DNA of 64,000 nt from Sphingomonas telluris. Lineage in GTDB: Bacteria; Pseudomonadota; Alphaproteobacteria; Sphingomonadales; Sphingomonadaceae. Within the stretch, counting starts at the first letter, position 1. Each line of letters starts with the position of its first letter. The stretch lies in contig NZ_JAKZHW010000002.1 of assembly GCF_022568775.1 (NCBI RefSeq), forward strand, positions 1 through 64,000, in the 5' to 3' direction. Positions 50,226 through 59,800 of this stretch are shown piece after piece. A program made the translations under genes and the position numbers. A model generated the notes under the pieces. That model did no database searches, was not told the origin of the DNA, and was given only the letters and a program-made list of their open reading frames with translations.

Positions 50226-50552
50226 ATGGAGATGAGTTTTTCCATGATTAAGGCGCGCATCGGCGAGACCTCGGATGTCGAGGAAAGGCGGCGGGAGTCG
50301 CGCGTTCCGGTAGAACTCGAGGCGCGCGTAAGAGAACTGGGTGCGGAGGGCGTCGAAGCGCGGGTCCTCAATATTTCCGAACGCGGCTTCATGGCCGAGA
50401 CCGACGGCGAATTCGTGGTCGGCACGCGTGTCTGGCTGATGCTGCCCGGGAAGGAGCGCGTAAACGCGCTCGTCAAATGGGTCGCGGGAGACCGGATCGG
50501 CGCGGAATTCTCGGAACCGGTCCCAGTCGAAAACATCCACTCAGACGACTAA
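50226..50552 (+). CDS. PilZ domain protein
   Basis: A 108-residue protein with a clearer site than its neighbour: ERRRESRVPVELEARVRELG (RxxxR) and VLNISERGFMAET (NxSxxG). It ends VNALVKWVAGDRIGAEFSEP. It probably binds c-di-GMP and relays it to a partner. It is co-transcribed with the PilZ gene at 49908; the two may act as a pair. Confidence 0.85.
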   Translation: MEMSFSMIKARIGETSDVEERRRESRVPVELEARVRELGAEGVEARVLNISERGFMAETDGEFVVGTRVWLMLPGKERVNALVKWVAGDRIGAEFSEPVPVENIHSDD

Positions 50553-50693
50553 CCGCCTGCAGGCCGCCGCTCGCAGGACACTTCCTGCCGTTCCCCACGT
50601 TCTTGTTAACTCACTGAAGTTAACGGCAGTTCTCGTCGTTGCATGCAACCGCGCTTCCTTTCGCTCGTTAGGCGCTGTCGAAAGGAAGAGTAT

Positions 50694-50933
50694 ATGCCGA
50701 CGGACTCAGTCAGCTATTTGACCGGCAGAGGCTATCACGCCGTCTATCGCGAGCACGAAGTCAACCATTGCCCAGGCTGCGGCCGCACGCACTGGCTGAT
50801 CGGCCGCATGTCCGCCGAATGCGCATTCTGCGCGACCGCTCTTCCGCTCGCCGAGGCGAGCATGCGCTCGCATAACGCTCCGGTCATCATCCAGCACAAG
50901 AACCGGCACCACGACCGGGCTTGGGCGGCCTAG
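50694..50933 (+). CDS. 79-residue zinc-ribbon hypothetical protein
   Basis: The ATG at 50694 follows AAGGAAGAGT. The protein begins MPTDSVSYLTGRGYHAVYRE and has NHCPGCGRTHWLIGR and AECAFCATALPL, two CxxC knuckles that would bind a zinc. The tail is basic and His-rich (QHKNRHHDRAW). Small proteins like this are common and uncharacterised in sphingomonads. Its stop lies next to the convergent cyclophilin stop. Confidence 0.75.
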   Translation: MPTDSVSYLTGRGYHAVYREHEVNHCPGCGRTHWLIGRMSAECAFCATALPLAEASMRSHNAPVIIQHKNRHHDRAWAA

Positions 50934-50934
50934 C

Positions 50935-51819
50935 CTAGGAAGGCTTCCGCCTTATCGGCACCGGTGCATTGCACAGGTCGACGCCGCCCGCCGGACGGAT
51001 GAAGAAATCGTCGTTCCGATTGGCGCGGCCGCGCAGGTAGGCCGCAAAGGTCGCGCTGTTCGTGTCCATGACCTGGAAGGCCGGACGCTCCGCCGCCGGG
51101 ATCTCGCTTCCGAGCCGCACCATGGAGATCGGCACGTTCTGCCTCTCGGACTTGTAAAAGCCGAGCGCCTCCGTTCCGCGGGGCAGCGAACTCATCCGCT
51201 CAATGCCTTCGATCACTCGTCCGACGACGGCGATGTTCCTGTCGAGGTGTCGTGGCGCATGGCCGATCACGGCATATAGCTCACCTCCGGTGCCGGTGTC
51301 TGGGGAGAGGTCGCGCCCCACACCCACATAGCCATAGCAGTGCGTAAGGTTGGCGGTCCCCGCCTTGGCGTCGTAGCCAACCGGCCAACCCGACGCGTAG
51401 CCCGCCTGCGGCGCATAGTCGTCGGGATAGCCGAGCGGCCTGACCGTGAGGCCTTTTAGCGCCCGATGATATTCCGCCGGCGGCTTGGCCACGACGCCGG
51501 TCGGGAGAGGCTTCTTGCCCTCGTTGTTTCCCCACTGGACGACGTAATTGTCCTGGACGCGGTAGATGGTCGAGCCGGTCCACCAGCTGCCTTTCGCCAA
51601 CGCCCGTATGTTCGCCACGTGGACCGGTGCGAATTCTGGAGCGAGCTGGATGACCACACGTCCGCCGCTGCCGAGATCCATCACCAGCAGATCGTCGGGG
51701 TCGATGTCGCGCCACACGCTGGCGGGGGCCTGCGCGACGATCTCCGAGGGCGTCTTCGGCTTCTGTGGAGGAGCGGCCCCGATCAGCACAGCCGCGGACA
51801 GCAACAGCAACGCTCGCAT
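50935..51819 (-). CDS. secreted cyclophilin-like peptidyl-prolyl isomerase
   Basis: A 294-residue protein from MRALLLLSAAVLIGAAPPQ; the frame remains open far upstream only as a shadow of purT. The cyclophilin-like domain shows RVVIQLAPEFAPVHVANIRA, GSTIYRVQDNYVVQWG and ELYAVIGHAPRHLDRNIAVV. The catalytic FHR element is replaced by IYRVQDN, keeping an Arg. A C-terminal extension of about 70 residues is not recognised. Confidence 0.85.
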   Translation of the reverse strand: MRALLLLSAAVLIGAAPPQKPKTPSEIVAQAPASVWRDIDPDDLLVMDLGSGGRVVIQLAPEFAPVHVANIRALAKGSWWTGSTIYRVQDNYVVQWGNNEGKKPLPTGVVAKPPAEYHRALKGLTVRPLGYPDDYAPQAGYASGWPVGYDAKAGTANLTHCYGYVGVGRDLSPDTGTGGELYAVIGHAPRHLDRNIAVVGRVIEGIERMSSLPRGTEALGFYKSERQNVPISMVRLGSEIPAAERPAFQVMDTNSATFAAYLRGRANRNDDFFIRPAGGVDLCNAPVPIRRKPS

Positions 51820-51885
51820 CGACACCTCCCCCTTGCGAATGGCCCGGTCTAGCCGACGATTGCGCGTGCGGCTATCGGCGCAACC

Positions 51886-53058
51886 ATGCACATTGCCACT
51901 TTGATGCTCCTCGGCTCGGGCGAGCTCGGCCGAGAATTCGCCATCGCCGCCAAGCGCCTCGGATGCCGCGTCGTCGCTTGCGACCGCTACGAGAATGCGC
52001 CGGCCATGCAGGTCTCCGACGCATTCGAGGTGTTCTCGATGCTCGACGGCAAGGCGCTGCGCAGGGCCGTGGAGAAGCACAAGCCGGACGTCATCATCCC
52101 CGAGATCGAGGCCATCGACACGGCGACGGTTGCGAAGCTCGAAAGCGAGGGCTGGCGGGTCGCTCCCTCCGCCAAGGCTGTGCAGCTGACCATGAACCGC
52201 GACGGCATCCGCGAGTTCGCCGCCCGCGAGCTGAACCTCATCACGTCGAAATATCGCTTCGCGGAATCGCGCGAGGAAGCTCTGGCGGCGGTCGAATATG
52301 TCGGCCTGCCCTGCGTCGTGAAGCCGGTCATGTCGAGCTCCGGCAAGGGCCAGAGCACGGCGAAGACCGCTGAGGAAGTCGGGGCTGCGTGGGACTATGC
52401 CGTCGCGAACATGCGCGGCGATCGTCCCCGCGTGATCCTCGAGGAATTCATTGCGTTCGACAGCGAGATCACCTTGCTGACGGTCGCGACCGAGGCCGGC
52501 GTCCTGTTCTGCTCGCCGATCGGTCACCGACAGGAGGCCGGCGATTATCGCGAGAGCTGGCAGCCGGCCGCGATCCCCGACGAGGCCCTGCTTTCGGCGC
52601 GCCGCCAAGCCCGCAAGGTGGTCGAAGCGCTCGGCGGCTACGGCATTTTCGGCGTCGAGTTCTTCATCAAGGGCGAGCAGGCGATCTTCTCCGAGCTCAG
52701 CCCCCGCCCGCACGACACGGGCATGGTGACGCTGATCACGCAGTTCCCGAACGAGTTCGAGCTGCACCTGCGTGCCGTGCTCGGCCTCCCGGTGCCGGCG
52801 ATCGAGCATATGCGCGCGGGCGCGTCGGCGGTGATCCTGGCCGACCGCGAAAGCATCGACTTCAGTTTCGAGGGCGTCGCCGAAGCGCTCTCGCGCGGAC
52901 GACCCGGAGCGCCGGTGGACCTGCGCCTGTTCTGCAAACCGAACACGCTCAAGAACCGCCGCATGGGCGTCGCCCTTGCTGGAGCGAAGGACGTCGAGGA
53001 TGCGCTGGCAACGGCCAAGGCTGCCGCCGCCGCCGTCCGGATCCGCTACGCCGAGTAG
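51886..53058 (+). CDS. purT: formate-dependent phosphoribosylglycinamide formyltransferase
   Basis: A 390-residue ATP-grasp enzyme of purine synthesis that makes formyl-GAR from GAR, formate and ATP. LMLLGSGELGREFAIAAKRL, CDRYENAPAMQVS, PVMSSSGKGQST and FFIKGEQAIFSELSPRPHDT are PurT hallmarks. The start MHIATLMLLG omits the longer N-terminus of some homologues. It stands divergent from the cyclophilin gene at 51819 and alone among non-purine genes. Confidence 0.94.
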   Translation: MHIATLMLLGSGELGREFAIAAKRLGCRVVACDRYENAPAMQVSDAFEVFSMLDGKALRRAVEKHKPDVIIPEIEAIDTATVAKLESEGWRVAPSAKAVQLTMNRDGIREFAARELNLITSKYRFAESREEALAAVEYVGLPCVVKPVMSSSGKGQSTAKTAEEVGAAWDYAVANMRGDRPRVILEEFIAFDSEITLLTVATEAGVLFCSPIGHRQEAGDYRESWQPAAIPDEALLSARRQARKVVEALGGYGIFGVEFFIKGEQAIFSELSPRPHDTGMVTLITQFPNEFELHLRAVLGLPVPAIEHMRAGASAVILADRESIDFSFEGVAEALSRGRPGAPVDLRLFCKPNTLKNRRMGVALAGAKDVEDALATAKAAAAAVRIRYAE

Positions 53059-53105
53059 AACCGACCGGGCGCTGCGTTGTTGTAGCTGTTGAAGGAGAAG
53101 AGGCG

Positions 53106-53501
53106 ATGCGAGCGTTTATCCTGGTCCCGATCGCCCTGATCGCCGCCACGGCGGCTTGCGGCGACCCCACTCCGCGCGGGCAGCCGCAGCAAACCAAGTC
53201 CATCCAGGTCCGCAGCGCCGAGCAGAATGCGATGCACAAGCTCAGCCCGATGAACCAGAAGATCGCACTTCGCCGCGCGATCTATGACAGCGGCAGCGCC
53301 TGCCGCACGGTCACCAAGGCCGGCTACGTCCAGGAATATGGGAACCTCTCGATGTGGACCGCCAGCTGCAATAGTGGGCGGAGCTTCGCCATTTTCGTCG
53401 GGCCGGACGGGTCAGCCCAGGTGCGCGACTGCCGGGAGATGGAACCGCTGAAGCTTCCTGCCTGCGTCATCAAAGGCGAAGCCAAGCCGGCGGCCGGTTA
53501 G
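53106..53501 (+). CDS. exported hypothetical protein, possible lipoprotein
   Basis: A 131-residue protein beginning MRAFILVPIALIAATAACGD, a signal peptide with a weak lipobox (TAAC). The mature part has four Cys (SACRTV, SCNSG, RDCRE, PACVIK), likely two disulphides. No family recognised. It lies 47 bases after purT, with a possible site GAAGGAG, and its stop overlaps the end of the convergent gene by four bases. Confidence 0.7.
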   Translation: MRAFILVPIALIAATAACGDPTPRGQPQQTKSIQVRSAEQNAMHKLSPMNQKIALRRAIYDSGSACRTVTKAGYVQEYGNLSMWTASCNSGRSFAIFVGPDGSAQVRDCREMEPLKLPACVIKGEAKPAAG

Positions 53502-53782
53502 TCGCAGCGGCGGCTTTCCTTATATTCGCCCGACGCAGTCTTTTCCTTGACCGTCACACAGCTTCCCTGACGCGATTCCTCGCGCCAGCTGCCGTCCGAA
53601 TTGACGATTCGATTGCCGCCCTTGGGGACGCGCTTGCCGTCGCGAATCTCGTAGTTCCAGTTCTTCGGCGTGGATTGCGCCTGCGCACTGCCACCTGCGG
53701 CCTGAGCGTATGCGGCACCCGCAAAGCCGGCGCCGATCAAGGCGACCGCGGCCATCAGGGCTCGTTTCGACACAGGCATCAT
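53498..53782 (-). CDS. exported hypothetical protein
   Basis: A 94-residue protein from the ATG at 53782, preceded by GAGGAG; signal peptide MMPVSKRALMAAVALIGAGF with cleavage near AYAQ. The mature part is charged (KNWNYEIRDGKRVPKGGNRI) and holds two Cys that may pair. Family not recognised; it looks like a small periplasmic protein. Confidence 0.7.
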   Translation of the reverse strand: MMPVSKRALMAAVALIGAGFAGAAYAQAAGGSAQAQSTPKNWNYEIRDGKRVPKGGNRIVNSDGSWREESRQGSCVTVKEKTASGEYKESRRCD

Positions 53783-53920
53783 CCGCAACTCCTCATTCCC
53801 TGCCTAAAATGGGAGAGGTGAACCGAGAGTGAAAGATGAATTGCGACGAATCCGCGCCGAATCGCCGCGGAAGTCCCAAGTTCCAGCAATGTTGGAGGGG
53901 CTTGGCCCCGCCGGGCGAGC

Positions 53921-54046
53921 TTAGCCCTGGCGAGCCTTGAAGCGCCGGTTCGTCTTGTTGATGACGTACGTGCGGCCACGCCGGCGGATCACGCGGCAAT
54001 CGCGGTGGCGCGACTTGAGCGACTTCAAGCTGTTGCGGATCTTCAT
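53921..54046 (-). CDS. rpmJ: 50S ribosomal protein L36 (alphaproteobacterial form)
   Basis: A 41-residue basic protein: [20 protein letters not shown], then [20 protein letters not shown] and a final Gly. It is the C-minus type L36 with one Cys. The gene lies alone between the exported protein gene and the M28 gene. It was located by reading the minus strand directly because it is very short. Confidence 0.96.
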   Translation of the reverse strand: MKIRNSLKSLKSRHRDCRVIRRRGRTYVINKTNRRFKARQG

Positions 54047-54082
54047 GGCGCGCGCCTGTCTCTTCGTCTTATCTGGTCAAAA

Positions 54083-54124
54083 TAAAGGAAGGCCGCCCGC
54101 AGGGGCAGCCGCTCGCGGGCCGCT
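54083..54124 (-). terminator. probable terminator after the M28 peptidase gene
   Basis: On the minus strand GGCCCGC and GCGGGCGGCC form a hairpin followed by TTCCTTTATTTT. It lies 30 bases after the M28 stop and before rpmJ. Confidence 0.55.
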
Positions 54125-54153
54125 TAAGCGAGATTCGGCCTTCTCGTCAAGGT

Positions 54154-55764
54154 TCAGCGCTTCGCCTTGGGCTGGTTCGGAGCGAAAGTGTCTCCGAAAT
54201 AATCGCCTGAGTACCACATCGGCCGCTGGTCGGCGTCCGCCATCGTCCGCGCGATCCGGTAGTTGAGCTCCGCAAACCGGGCGCCTGCCCGCCAGTCGAT
54301 GGGCTGTGAGACGTCGTCCTTCGCCGTGTGGTAGGTGTTGGCGAGCCAGCGCTGCCAGATCGGCTTTCCGCCGTTCGCCCAGCCGGTCATCAGGAAGACC
54401 GCCGGAACGCCCCGCTTCACGAACGGATAATGGTCGGAGCGGACGAACAGGGTCTCGTCCGGCATGGGGTCCGGCGAAACGGCGACATTCATCCCCTTCC
54501 CCGCCTCGGCAACCGCCTTCGCGATCGTCGAATGCTCGAACCCGAAAGCTACGACGTCGGTAAAATCGTAGAGCAAGAGCGGCATGTCGAGATCTACGAG
54601 GCCCACGATCCTCTCCGCCGGCACCGTCGGATGGGCCGAGAAATAGTCCGCCCCGCGCAGGCCCAGCTCCTCGCCCGTGTTGGCGATGAACATGACCGAG
54701 CGCCGAGGCGGCTTGCCCGACTGCACGAACTCGCGCGCAGCCTCGATCAGGGTCGCCACGCCCGCCGCATTGTCGAGCGCACCGTTGTAGATCGCGTCCT
54801 CGCCGGACTTTGCGGACGCGTTCACGCCGAGATGGTCGAGGTGCCCCATCAGGACGATATGCTCGGCCGCAAGCTTCGGGTCTGACCCCGGCAGGACCGC
54901 GACCACTTCCGGACTCGTGAAGTCGTGCCAGTCGCTCTTCGCCGCCACGCTGAGCCGAGCGTTCAGGTTGAAGCCGCGGACCGGCTTGTTCTGGTTCGCG
55001 AGCGAGCGGACCTGCTGCAGCGACATAGGCGCGCCCTGGAACAGCTTCTCGGCCGTTGGAGAAGACAAGGCGATCGCAACGCCACCCGCTCCGGACCTGC
55101 CGGTCTGCCCCTGCGCATCGACCCAGTCGACGACAGGGCGGGTGGCGAAGCGTTGCACGTCCCCGGACGCGGAGACCGGATCGTCGATCGAGATGAATCC
55201 GACGGCCCCGTGCGCGACCGCCGTTTCTGCCTGGATGGAGCGCAGGTGCGAAGCGATGTCGCTTGCAATGCCTGGAGCCGACTCCGCGAGGCCGACGGCG
55301 ATTTTCCCACGCACGTCGAGCCCGGCATAATCGTCGATGCCGACGCGCCGGTCGCTCACGCCGCGCCCGACGAACACGAGCGGTGCCGCGACGGCCACAT
55401 CCTTCTGGGTCAGGCTCGGACGAACGGCAGCATCCTTGCCGGCCGCAAGCGTGCTCGTCTTGCCGCCGACGCTCAGCGAGATCGTCGGCGTGCCGGAAAG
55501 CGTCGCCTTGCGGAACGGAACGCGCAGGAACCAACTGCCCTTCTCGCCGCCAGGCGTCAGGCCCAGCTGGCGAAACTCGCTGGCGACATAGTTCGCGGCA
55601 ATCTCATGCCCGCGCGATCCCGTATCGCGGCCTTCCAGCAAGTCGCTCGCAAGAAACTCGATGTGCGCGCGAATGCGGTCCGCGGAGTGCGTGTCGGCAG
55701 GCGCAGGAGCCGCGCCGACAAGGGCTGCGGCAATCGCCAGGAGCCGCAGCGGCTTCGAAATCAC
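54154..55764 (-). CDS. M28 family zinc metallopeptidase
   Basis: A 536-residue exported peptidase. The GTG at 55764 overlaps the galE stop (GTGA) and gives a signal peptide (VISKPLRLLAIAAALVGAAP). A PA-type inserted domain lies in the middle (LVFVGRGVSDRR, then YAGLDVRGKIAVGL). Zinc ligands are visible in IVLMGHLDHLGV, DNAAGVATLIEAA, ANTGEELGLRGADYF, VDLDMP and RSDHYPFVKRG. M28 members are broad aminopeptidases. It is expected in the periplasm or outside the cell. Confidence 0.9.
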   Translation of the reverse strand: MISKPLRLLAIAAALVGAAPAPADTHSADRIRAHIEFLASDLLEGRDTGSRGHEIAANYVASEFRQLGLTPGGEKGSWFLRVPFRKATLSGTPTISLSVGGKTSTLAAGKDAAVRPSLTQKDVAVAAPLVFVGRGVSDRRVGIDDYAGLDVRGKIAVGLAESAPGIASDIASHLRSIQAETAVAHGAVGFISIDDPVSASGDVQRFATRPVVDWVDAQGQTGRSGAGGVAIALSSPTAEKLFQGAPMSLQQVRSLANQNKPVRGFNLNARLSVAAKSDWHDFTSPEVVAVLPGSDPKLAAEHIVLMGHLDHLGVNASAKSGEDAIYNGALDNAAGVATLIEAAREFVQSGKPPRRSVMFIANTGEELGLRGADYFSAHPTVPAERIVGLVDLDMPLLLYDFTDVVAFGFEHSTIAKAVAEAGKGMNVAVSPDPMPDETLFVRSDHYPFVKRGVPAVFLMTGWANGGKPIWQRWLANTYHTAKDDVSQPIDWRAGARFAELNYRIARTMADADQRPMWYSGDYFGDTFAPNQPKAKR

Positions 55765-56762
55765 TGCCAGTTCCGCGCCAGCAGCTTGCGCTCCCATTCC
55801 AGGGCGTGGCCGAGGATCACGTCGATGTCGGCATAGCGCGCGGACCAGTCGAGAGTCTCGGTCAGCGCCCGGTTGGACGAGATGAGCATCGGCGGATCGC
55901 CCGCGCGGCGGCCTTTCATCTCGCGCCGGATCGGCTTGTCGAGCTTGCGGTCGAGCGCGTCGAGGACCTCCAGAACCGAGAGCCCGCGACCGTAGCCGAG
56001 GTTGAGAATCAGGTTTTGCTCAGGCTTCTCGATCAGCCGCTCCAGCGCCTTGACGTGCGCCGCGGTCAGGTCGCTGACGTGGATATAGTCGCGGACGCAG
56101 CTGCCGTCCGGCGTCGGATAGTCGGTGCCGTAGACGTCGATATGATCGCGCTTCCCGACCGCCGCCTCGACGGCGACCTTGATCAAATGGGTCGATCCCT
56201 TTCCGACCTGGCCCGACCGTCCCTCCGGGTCCGCGCCCGACACGTTGAAATAGCGCAGGGCGGCATAGTTCAGCGGATAGGCGAACGAGGAATCCTCGAG
56301 CATGCGCTCGGTCATCAGCTTCGATGCGCCGTACGGGTTGATCGGAAGCTTCGGATCGCCCTCCTGCACCGGCACGCGCTCGGGCTCGCCATAGACGGCG
56401 GCGGTCGAGGAGAAGACGAAATGCTTCACGCCCGCGGCGACGGCGGCGGTCAGCAGCGCGTGGCTGGAGAGCGTGTTGTTGCGGTAATATTCGAGCGGCT
56501 GCTCGACGCTTTCCGGGACCACGATCGATCCCGCGAAATGCATGATCGCGCCAATGCCCTGCTCGGCGAAGATGCGGTCGACGAGCTCCCGGTCGGCGAC
56601 ATTGCCTTCATGGAAGGGCACGTCGTCCGGAACGACGTAGCGGGTTCCCGTCGAAAGGTTGTCGATCACGGCGACCTGCCAGCCGGCATCGCGCAGAGCG
56701 AGGACGGCGTGGCTGCCGATATAGCCGGCACCGCCGGTCACGAGCACAGGACATTTCGTCAT
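55761..56762 (-). CDS. galE: UDP-glucose 4-epimerase
   Basis: A 333-residue short-chain dehydrogenase-fold enzyme. The NAD site is VLVTGGAGYIGSHAVLAL, and the catalytic pair Tyr-x3-Lys lies in NPYGASKLMTERM, with Ser/Thr in VFSSTAAVYGEP. ALRYFNVSGADPEGRSGQVG is a GalE hallmark. It interconverts UDP-glucose and UDP-galactose for polysaccharide synthesis. The start at 56762 fits the N-terminal MTKCPVLVTGG. Confidence 0.95.
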   Translation of the reverse strand: MTKCPVLVTGGAGYIGSHAVLALRDAGWQVAVIDNLSTGTRYVVPDDVPFHEGNVADRELVDRIFAEQGIGAIMHFAGSIVVPESVEQPLEYYRNNTLSSHALLTAAVAAGVKHFVFSSTAAVYGEPERVPVQEGDPKLPINPYGASKLMTERMLEDSSFAYPLNYAALRYFNVSGADPEGRSGQVGKGSTHLIKVAVEAAVGKRDHIDVYGTDYPTPDGSCVRDYIHVSDLTAAHVKALERLIEKPEQNLILNLGYGRGLSVLEVLDALDRKLDKPIRREMKGRRAGDPPMLISSNRALTETLDWSARYADIDVILGHALEWERKLLARNWQ

Positions 56763-56842
56763 GCCGCGGCGCTAGCCCAGCGCCTGCGCCCGCGCCAGAG
56801 GCTATCTAGACCTGGCTAGGGCCAGGTGCGGCCCTCGGTCGA

Positions 56843-59800
56843 TTACGGACCGAAGAGGAAGTCGCCGTGGTCGACCGTTCCCGTCGGGCTCGTCAGGGTT
56901 GCGATTAGGATCCTCGCTCCTGCGCCGTTGCCGTCGGCGTCGTAATACAGGTTGCCCGTCGTCGTGTCGTAGAGAATGAAGTCATTTCCATCCTGCGCCG
57001 TCCCGCCCGCGTTCGCGGCGAACTCGGTGGCGTCGAAGGCGGCCCCGAGCGCACTGAATGCGGTTGAGTTCAGCGAAATCTTGTCCACGCCATTTGCATC
57101 GAAGTCGGTGATCGTATCGACGTTGTTCAGCGGCGAGGTGAAGACGAAGATGTCATTGCCTGCACCACCGGTGAGCTGGTCTGCACCCGTGCCACCGGTG
57201 ATCGTGTCGTTGCCGTTGCCGCCGTTGATGACGTCGTTTCCTCCGCCCCCTTGGAGGATGTCATTGCCCGCGCTGCCGGTGAGCGAATCGCTGAAATTGG
57301 TGCCGATAACGCCTTCCATGTTCTTGTAAGTGTCGGAGCCCAGGTTTGCCGCACCCGTGTTGAAGACGGTGTTCGAGCTACTTTGAACTAGGGCAAAAGT
57401 GATTCCCGCCGCGCCGTCCGAGAAGTCGATCAGGTCGCCAGTCCCGGCTCCGCCGTCCAGCGTGTCGTTCCCGCCACCGCCGCGAAGGATGTCGTTGAGG
57501 CTGCTACCGGTGATTGTGTCGGCCTGACTGGTGCCGATGACGCCTTCCATGTTCTGGTAGGTATCTCCATTGCCCAGACCGCCAGTTGCATTGGCGATCG
57601 CATGGCTGCCCGCAGTCTGATCCAACGTGAACGTGATCGCGGTAGTGCCATCCGAGAAATCGAGAAGATCGGTCCCGGCACCGCCGTCCATCTTATCGTT
57701 ATTTCCGATCCCGCCACGCAGGATGTCGTTGCCGGCTCCGCCCTGCAGATCGTCCGTATTATCGCCACCAATCAAAAGGTCGTTGCCGGCATTACCGATC
57801 AAAGTGTCATTATTGTCGCCACCGATCAGAGTACCCAAACCGGAGCCGTCAGTAAGGCTATCGTTGCCGCCGAGACTGCTGATGTAAGAGGCTTGGTAAG
57901 CACCGACGACCGCCTGCGAAAGATCGATTGTATCGGCATTGTTCAAGTCAGTCGTCACGACCTTCAGCGTGATAGTACCCGTGCTCGTGTTCCCAGCCCC
58001 ATCCGACTCAGTGTATGTCAGAGTGATGACCGTTGGCGCGGAAGTCGTGCCGCCTGCCGCTCCTGTCGTGAAGGAGAAAGTCCCGTCGGCATTCACCGTG
58101 ACGTTGCCGGATCCTCCCAACGCGCCCGCAGGTGCGCTCACGCTCACCAGCGTAAGCGCAAGCCCGTCAGTATCCGTATCGTTGCCAAGCAGGACGTCGC
58201 TGGACAGCGTTACGACGGTGTTGTTCGACGCCCAAATTACGTCGTTGGTGGGAACGGGCGGCTGATTCCCCGCCGTGACGTTAATCGTCGCCGTCGCGGT
58301 GCCGGTGTCGTCTCCGCCGTTCGCAACGCCATCGCCGTCGACCAGCGAATAGGTCACCGTCTTGGTCGCAGCGCCGCTCGTTGCGTTCGAGTAGCGGATG
58401 TCCTCGACCAACGCGCTCACCGCCGCCTGCGTCGCGCTTGCGTTGAAGTTGATCTGAAGCGCTGTGCCGCCGGAGCCGCCGCTGAACGTGCCGATGACGA
58501 CGCCGCCATATGTGACGTTCGAACCGCTGATGCCGATCTGCCCGGCGCCGGTGCCCTGGTTGAAGATCGTCAGCGTATCGGCTGCCGTTGCGCCCGAGAT
58601 TGCCACGTTGAGCGAACCGGTATCGAAGTTCGCGGAGTCGCGATCGGTGACGATGCCCGCCGGCGCGATCACCGCCGCGGCGCTTCCCGCCGTATAGTTG
58701 AGCGTTGCGCCCGTCCCGCCCGTCGCGCTGCCGTTCAGGTCCACGACAGGCTCGTCGTTCACGGCGTTGAAATTGATGGTCAGCGTTTGCGGCGCGCTGT
58801 TCGCGGTCCCATCGTTCGCTGTGAAGCTGAAGCTCGTCGACGTGGCCGCCTGCAATCCCTCGATCGCCGCGTCGTTGGGAACGAACTTGTACGCCCCGCT
58901 CGAGCTGTTCAGGTAGAGCGTGCCGTACGCATTGCTGACGGACTTATCGAAGCCGGTCTGGCTAAGATCGCTCACCTGACCCGTCGCGGAATAGGTCAGT
59001 GTGTCGTTATCGCGATCGCTTCCGCTGAGCGTGCCCGTCACGTTCGCAAACGTGTCGTCAGCGGCGGTGTCATTGTACGTCGCGGCGGTGATCGCCGCGA
59101 GCTGCGGTGTGTCGTTCACGCCGTTCAGGTTGATGGTCAGCGTCTGGCTGTTGCTGGTCGCGGCGCCATCGCTCGCGGTGAACGTGAAGCTGGTCGACGT
59201 GCCCGCCTTGAGCGCCTCGATGGCCCCATCATTCGGCACGAACTTGTAAGCACCGCTCGTGCTGTTGAGATAAAGCGTGCCGTACGTATTCGCGACCGAC
59301 TTGTCGAAACCGGCCTGGGTCAGGTCATTGACCTGTCCCGTGGCCGAGTAGGTCAGTGCATCGTTGTCCCTGTCGCTGCCGTTCAACGTCCCCGTCACGT
59401 TGACGAACGTGTCGTCAGCGGCGGTGTCATTGTACGTCGCCGCGGTGATCGCCGCGAGCTGCGGCGTGTCGCTCACGCCGTTCAGGTTGATGGTCAGCGT
59501 CTGGCTGTTACTGGTCGCAGTGCCATCGCTCGCGGTGAACGTGAAGCTGGTCGACGTGCCCGCCTTCAGCGCCTCAATCGCCGCGTCGTTCGGCACGAAC
59601 TTGTAAGCACCGCTGGTGCTGTTGAGATAGAGCGTGCCGTACGTATTCGCGACCGACTTGTCGTAACCGAGCTGAGTGTTGTCGTTGACCTGGCCCGTGG
59701 CGGCGTAGGTGAGCGCATCGTTGTCCCGGTCGGTCCCGGCCAACGTCCCCGTCACGTTGACGAACGTGTCGTCGCCGGCGGTGTCATTGTACGTCGCCGC

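Noticed and set aside
52389..53105. Extension of the exported protein gene at 53106 into purT
   Set aside because: The frame is open only as a shadow of purT. The ATG at 53106 gives a signal peptide.
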